In this document: positions 59,537 through 64,000 of the stretch, in pieces | Position numbering within the stretch: the first letter of the stretch is position 1 | How the letters are laid out: each line of letters starts with the position of its first letter | Assembly: GCF_050314555.1 (NCBI RefSeq) | Contig: NZ_JBNPNH010000001.1 | Span: forward strand, 124,001-188,000 | DNA: 64,000 bases | From: Spyradosoma sp004558035 | Lineage (GTDB): Bacteria > Verrucomicrobiota > Verrucomicrobiia > Opitutales > UBA953 | Reading direction: 5' to 3' | Notes under the pieces: model-generated | What the model was told of the DNA's origin: nothing | Databases searched by the model: none | The model's input: only the letters and a program-made list of their open reading frames with translations | Translations under genes and position numbers: made by a program

Positions 59537-62062
59537 TCAACCTTTCAGCGTTCCTCGCGTGACGCCGAGCTTGGATTCGAGGCGAAGGCCTCGCCAGAGC
59601 GCGTTCCCGTCGATTTTTCCCGCGAGCAGATCGCGGTAGCGCGCGAGGATTTCCGTCACGAGCTCGGGCGTTTCGTCGACGAATTCGACGCGGAAGAAGC
59701 GCACGCCCGCATCGCGCAGTTCGTCGAAAAATTCCGCGCCCGTCTGCGCGCGCGCGTTGTACACCGTGTTGCGGCAGCCCGCGTCCGCCTTGACGAGATG
59801 CTCCAGCCCCGTGCGGTCGCGCAGGCGCACGACGTGCTTTTCGCACGGGCGCCCGCAGTCGCGGAAATCTTTTCCCTCGGAAAGAAAGGTGCAGAAAACG
59901 CAGTGCTCCATGTGAAACATCGGCATGTGCTGGTGCAGCGTGACCTCGATTTTCTCCGGCGCGGGAACGCGCGCGAGCATGGCGCGGAGCTGTTCCAGAT
60001 TCATGTCGTAGGACGCCGTGACGCGCTCCAGCCCGCGTTCCCGCAGGAAATGCCCGGCGGTGAGATGATTGGCGACGTTCAGCGAAAAATCGCCGCGCAG
60101 ACGCGCTCCCGCGAAGGCGTAAAGGTGCTCGTGCGCGCGCACGAGAAAGCCGTCCGCGCCGCATTCGCGCACGAGGCGGAGAATGCCCGCCTCGTCGTCC
60201 GCCTGCTTGAAGACCCGCGGCGGCTGCGCCCAGAATTCCGCGCCGGGCACGGCGTGCGCGCGCTCGGCGGCGGTCTTGTAGTCGCGCGGATTTTCGAACT
60301 CGGCGTAAATCGTCCTCGCGCCGAACGCGAGCGCGGCCTCGAGCTGCGCGAGCTCCCGCACGACGGGAATCAGCGCCGGCGGCGACGACTCATTTTCGAA
60401 TCCCGAATTCCGAAGGGCGAATTTTTCCGCGTAATTTTTTTTAGGATACGTCGTCCACTTCACGGAATTTTCGCGGGCGGCGTCGAGGCGGGCGACGAGG
60501 GCGCGGCGGAGCTTGTTCGCGACACTCGCGGGAACGAGCGGCGCGCCGGAAATCGCGGCCTCCCAGCCGTCGAGATAATAGCCCGTGCCGCCGAGCCGCC
60601 CGAACTGCTCGCGCAGCCACGCGTCCGTCGCGGGCGTGTTCGTCGCGGGAACGAGCGGATCGCCCTGCTCCGCGGAGACTTCGTGCCCGCAGGCGTCGTC
60701 GCAGCTCGCGCGGAGCGGCGCGCCGACTTCGGCGACGACGCGCATGTTCACCTTGCGCGCCCAGCGCGGCTGTTCGCCGGCGAAGGTCTCGCGGATTTCG
60801 GAAGCGAGCGCGGGGTCGGCGGTCTTCCAGAGCCGGTCGCCGCGGCGCACGCGTTCCCAGCGGATTCCCGCGCGCGCGAAACGCACGAAGACTTCGCCGT
60901 TCCCGCGAGCCTTTTCCACGCCGTAAACGTAGCCGCCTTCCTCCTTCTCCTCGGGCGTTCCCGCGTCGAAGACGACGCCGTCGCCGGACTTCAGCGGCGC
61001 TTCGAGGCGCACGAAAACGCCGTCCTTCCCGAAGCCGGAAACCGTGCCGAGAAACACGCCGCGCTTTTTCCCGAAGCGCGCGTGGACGAGCTCGCGGTTG
61101 TTCACGCCGCGCAGCCAGCCCGTGTGCAGTCCGCGCGAAAACGCCATTTCGAGCGCGTAGCCGTGGCGTTCCCGCAGCTGCTTCGCGAACGCCGCGAGCG
61201 TCTCCGCGGGAACGCCGTCCGTAATCATGGAATGGATACGATCGACGCAGTCTCGGTACGCGCGCGTGATCGCGGCGACGTATTCGGGCGACTTCAGTCG
61301 CCCTTCGATCTTGAGCGAACGCACGCCGAGGCGCATCAGCTCGGGCAGCATCTCGATGCCGCACAGATCGCGCGGCGAAAGCAGGTAGCGGCGAGCGCCG
61401 AGCGGGACCTTCTCGCCGTCGCAGATCAGCTCGTAGGGCAGACGGCACGCCTGCGCGCACTCGCCGCGGTTCGCGGAGCGCCCGCCGAGAGACTCGCTCG
61501 TGAGGCACTGCCCGGAATACGCCACGCACAGCGCGCCGTGCACGAAAAGCTCCAGCGGGAGCGCGCACGCGGGATCGGCGTTCCCGCGCGCGACGATCGC
61601 GGCGAGCTCGCGCACGTTCACCTCGCGCGAAAGCACGGCGAGCGACGCGCCGAGTTCCCGCGCGAAGCGCACGCCCGCGGCGGACGAAATCGTCATCTGC
61701 GTCGAGGCGTGAACGGGAAAGTCCGGCGAAATTTCGCGGATGAGCCGCGCGACGCCCACGTCCTGCACGATCGCGGCGTCCGCGCCCGCCTCGATGATGC
61801 GGCGAAGCTCCGAAGCGGCTTCGGCGAGTTCGTCGGAAAAAATCAGCGTGTTGAAGGTGACGTATCCGCGCACGCCGCGGCGGTGCAGAAAGCGCATCAG
61901 CTTCGGCAGGTCGTCGGCGACGAAATTGTCCGCGCGCACGCGGGCGTTGAAGCGTCCGACGCCGAAATAAATCGCGTCCGCGCCGTTTTCGACGGCGGCC
62001 TTGGCGCACTCCCACCCGCCCGCGGGAGCGAGCACTTCGGGCTTGTGAAACTCCGGATTCAT
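59537..62062 (-). CDS. Peptidase U32-family protein (RlhA/YhbU-like)
   Basis: 841 aa from the ATG at 62062 (MNPEFHKPEVLAPAG). The N-terminal half has PEVLAPAGGWECAKAAVENGADAIYFG and the U32 signature LELFVHGALCVAYSGQCLTS (about residues 168-187), followed by RGECAQACRLPY with conserved cysteines and KIEGRLKSPEYVA. The C-terminal half contains a DUF3656-like domain and a further Cys set (HMEHCVFCTFLSEGKDFRDCGRPCEKH region). Relatives such as RlhA and TrhP hydroxylate rRNA or tRNA, so an RNA-modifying role is more likely than proteolysis. The NERD gene overlaps or follows its stop directly. Confidence 0.92.
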   Translation of the reverse strand: MNPEFHKPEVLAPAGGWECAKAAVENGADAIYFGVGRFNARVRADNFVADDLPKLMRFLHRRGVRGYVTFNTLIFSDELAEAASELRRIIEAGADAAIVQDVGVARLIREISPDFPVHASTQMTISSAAGVRFARELGASLAVLSREVNVRELAAIVARGNADPACALPLELFVHGALCVAYSGQCLTSESLGGRSANRGECAQACRLPYELICDGEKVPLGARRYLLSPRDLCGIEMLPELMRLGVRSLKIEGRLKSPEYVAAITRAYRDCVDRIHSMITDGVPAETLAAFAKQLRERHGYALEMAFSRGLHTGWLRGVNNRELVHARFGKKRGVFLGTVSGFGKDGVFVRLEAPLKSGDGVVFDAGTPEEKEEGGYVYGVEKARGNGEVFVRFARAGIRWERVRRGDRLWKTADPALASEIRETFAGEQPRWARKVNMRVVAEVGAPLRASCDDACGHEVSAEQGDPLVPATNTPATDAWLREQFGRLGGTGYYLDGWEAAISGAPLVPASVANKLRRALVARLDAARENSVKWTTYPKKNYAEKFALRNSGFENESSPPALIPVVRELAQLEAALAFGARTIYAEFENPRDYKTAAERAHAVPGAEFWAQPPRVFKQADDEAGILRLVRECGADGFLVRAHEHLYAFAGARLRGDFSLNVANHLTAGHFLRERGLERVTASYDMNLEQLRAMLARVPAPEKIEVTLHQHMPMFHMEHCVFCTFLSEGKDFRDCGRPCEKHVVRLRDRTGLEHLVKADAGCRNTVYNARAQTGAEFFDELRDAGVRFFRVEFVDETPELVTEILARYRDLLAGKIDGNALWRGLRLESKLGVTRGTLKG

Positions 62063-62163
62063 TGCCTCGAAATTTTCCACGACCCGCCCCGCTCTTTCAA
62101 CCGCAAAGCGTTCCCGCGTCCGCGCGGCTTCCGCATTGCCAGCCGCCGGGAACACGGTCGCCC

Positions 62164-63224
62164 TCATTCGTCGGCGGCGTCTCCTTTTTCGCGGTGCTTC
62201 ACCCGGTCTTCGAGTTCGAGCAGAAACCGGTCGTAGTCCGACACGAAAAGGCGGTCCTGAACGATGCGGTATTTTTCGAACTCGGTCTCGGCGTGGAGTT
62301 TCGCCGCTTCGGCGGTGACCGTTCCCGCGTCCTTCAGCAGCCCGAACTCGAACATTTCGATGAAGCGGTTGAGGCGCGTCTCCCAGTCCTGCATGGTCAG
62401 CGGGATTCTGCGCTTCGCCATGGATTCCGCGAAATCAAGGTAAGCGGAAACCATGCGGTTGAGTTCCCGCATTTCCGTTTCGCTCAGATAATTTTTCGCG
62501 ACGGAGACGTCCGAACGCCGGATCTTTCCGTCGGGCGCGTCTTCCCAAGTGGTCAGCCCCATGTTCCGGCGACGGCTGTCGGCGCGCGCGACGATGAGCT
62601 CGGCGGCGGTTTTTCCGTGCACGGCGTAGTGCATCTTGTTCTGCACGCTCGCGTAAAAGCGGCGCGTGGCGAGCGCTGTCCGGTCGTAGTCGATCGCGGT
62701 CGCGTAGAGGTCGTGATTTTCTGATAGAACTTGCGTTCGCTGGCGCGGATTTCGCGCACGCGTTCGAGCTGCTCCTCGAAATATTTGTCCGTGAGCGCGC
62801 CGCCGCGTTTGAGGCGGGCGTCGTCCATCACCCAGCCTTTGATCGTATAGGTCGTCGCGATCTGATTGACCCACTTTCGGAACTGGACGGCGCGCTCGGA
62901 ATCGACCTTGAATCCGACCGCCAAAATCATCTGAAGCGAGTAGTGTTTGGCGCGATACGACTTCCCGTCGGCGGCAGTTATTCGAAAATTTCGAATAACT
63001 GAAAATTCCTGCAGTTCCCCGTCTTCAAAAATTTTTCTGATATGGTAGTTGATCGTGGGAACGCCGACGTCGTAGAGCGCCGCGAGCATTTTCTGCGTGA
63101 GCCAGACGTTTTCGTCCTCGTAGCGGACTTCAAAGGCTTCCCGCGCGTTCCCGCCGGAAGCGATGAACGTGAGGTATTCCGCCGCGCTCGAGCGGAGAGA
63201 GGGATTTTCAGAAGATTTTTTCAT
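62164..63224 (-). pseudogene. RhuM-family protein gene with a single-base frameshift
   Basis: The N-terminal part (MKKSSENPSL..., VWLTQKMLAALYDVGVPTINYHIRKIF, SLQMILAVGFKVDSERAVQFRKW) and the C-terminal part (LYATAIDYDRTALATRRFYASVQNKMHYAVHGKTAAELI) are both clear RhuM-family sequence but lie in different frames. Near 62712-62713 the reading passes from FYQKIT to LYATA with one base missing (expected ITDLYATA). Restoring it gives a normal protein of about 350 aa. The start overlaps the stop of the hydrolase gene (ATGA). RhuM function is unknown; it is named from a Salmonella pathogenicity island and is common on mobile DNA. It is a real mutation or an assembly error. Confidence 0.85.
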
Positions 63225-64000
63225 GACGACGTCTTCTGCGTGAGTTCGGAGGCGAGGAAGGAGGCGGCTTCGGCGAGGACGGCGGCGGTCGCGAGCGGGA
63301 AGCCGGGCGCCGTCAGGAAGGCGTGCGGTACGCCGTCGATTCGGCGGGCGCGCACGGGAACGCCGTCCGCGCGGAGCTTCGCGGCGAGGCGTTCGCCGTC
63401 GTCGCGCAGCACGTCGCACTCGGCGGAGAGCACGAGCGCGCGCGGCAGCCCGGCGAGCGAAGTCTCCAGCGGCGAGAGCGCGCGCCCGAGCCGCGGCGTT
63501 CCCGCGGGCAGGTAAGAATCCTTCATCGCGGCGAAAAGCTCGGCGGAAAGCATGCCGCCGCGGTCGAACTCGCGGCGCGAGCCGGTCTCCTCGGCGGCGA
63601 AATCCTCGAGCGTCGCGACGGGATAGAACAGGAGCAGCCCGGCGGGCGTGCTTTCGCGCGCGTCGAGCAGCGCGAGCGCCGTGCAGAGCGCGAGCTGCGC
63701 GCCCGCGCTGTCTCCGGCGAAAAAGATTTTTCCGGCGTCGAGCCCGAGGGCGTCCGCGTGCGCGAAGACTCCGCGCGCGGCGGCGAGCACGTCGTCGTTC
63801 GCGGCGGGAAAGCGGGCTTCGGGCGCGTAGCGGTAGTCCGGCGCGAGCACGGGAACGCCGAGCTCGGCGGCGGTCTTCGCGCAGAACGCGGACGAATTCT
63901 CCACGCCGCCCAGGCACCAGCCGCCGCCGTGCACGTAGAATATCGCAGCGGATTTCGCGGCTCGGCGCTTCGGCGAATAGACGCGCAGGCGCATCGCGCC
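63221..64000 (-). CDS. Alpha/beta hydrolase of the hormone-sensitive-lipase group, 5' end cut by window edge
   Basis: At least 260 codons, open to the right edge. The oxyanion motif YVHGGGWCLGG, nucleophile elbow GDSAGAQLAL, acid region LVLSAECDVLRDDGERLA and catalytic His in GVPHAFLT give the full HSL-type triad. It hydrolyses short-chain esters or acetylated substrates; the real substrate is unknown. An internal ATG lies at 63994, but the family normally has a further 40-70 residues upstream, so I treat the gene as partial. Its stop overlaps the start of the RhuM-family gene. Confidence 0.88.
   Translation of the reverse strand, partial: GAMRLRVYSPKRRAAKSAAIFYVHGGGWCLGGVENSSAFCAKTAAELGVPVLAPDYRYAPEARFPAANDDVLAAARGVFAHADALGLDAGKIFFAGDSAGAQLALCTALALLDARESTPAGLLLFYPVATLEDFAAEETGSRREFDRGGMLSAELFAAMKDSYLPAGTPRLGRALSPLETSLAGLPRALVLSAECDVLRDDGERLAAKLRADGVPVRARRIDGVPHAFLTAPGFPLATAAVLAEAASFLASELTQKTSS

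Overview
The window is GC-rich (roughly two thirds G+C by eye) and densely coded, with about 46 protein genes, one tRNA and one frame-broken gene. A giant classical autotransporter, two Gram-negative envelope systems (TonB-like protein, MacB-type exporter) and the mix of core genes fit a diderm of the PVC group. My best guess is a gut-associated Verrucomicrobiota (Opitutales-like). This is inference from gene content, not a marker-gene placement. Two B12-dependent enzymes (methylmalonyl-CoA mutase and class II ribonucleotide reductase) and the succinate-to-propionate genes suggest an anaerobic or microaerobic fermenter.

Layout. 1-11584 (minus): a giant autotransporter cut by the left edge inside its beta-barrel. 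11585-11868: a regulatory spacer with two inverted copies of a 21-bp dyad element, followed by a plus-strand tyrosine recombinase. 13018-18551 (minus): SWIM/SNF2 helicase, DNA ligase LigA and a metallo-beta-lactamase-fold hydrolase. 18667-20295 (minus): POT-family peptide transporter. 20425-20501: tRNA-Val(CAC). 20614-28842 (plus): SpoIIE-type phosphatase, NAD(P)HX repair enzyme, pgk, tpiA, a hexosamine-kinase-like protein, a CvpA-like membrane protein and a sigma factor. 28891-31561 (minus): DMT permease and RecJ. 31728-33706 (plus): MacB-type ABC exporter. 33805-34899 (minus): TonB-like protein. 34900-35408: repeat-filled spacer. 35409-42965 (minus): propionate module (AMP-forming acyl-CoA ligase, MeaB, epimerase, mutase small and large subunits). 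43177-46797 (plus): FabV and class II ribonucleotide reductase. 47036-50210 (minus): CdsA, UppS, glutamate dehydrogenase. 50349-52763 (plus): TPR protein, site-2 protease, coiled-coil protein. 52906-58756: Asd, L,D-transpeptidase, HxlR regulator with divergent cupin, PfkB kinase, CysK, EVE-like protein, HAD phosphatase. 58767-64000 (minus): low-GC NERD protein, U32 peptidase, frameshifted RhuM-family gene and an alpha/beta hydrolase cut by the right edge.

Two signals stand out. First, the octamer GTTCCCGC/GCGGGAAC occurs about 145 times by eye count on the two strands (about one per 440 bp), where base composition predicts about five. Inverted pairs of it form several intrinsic terminators. 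This resembles the DNA-uptake sequences of Neisseria and Haemophilus, but the function is unknown. Second, the giant adhesin gene and an adjacent site-specific recombinase gene are divergent, and the promoter-bearing spacer between them is bounded by inverted copies of one element, each about 40 bp from a start codon. That is the architecture of a phase-variable invertible promoter, although a shared operator or RNA leader would look the same.
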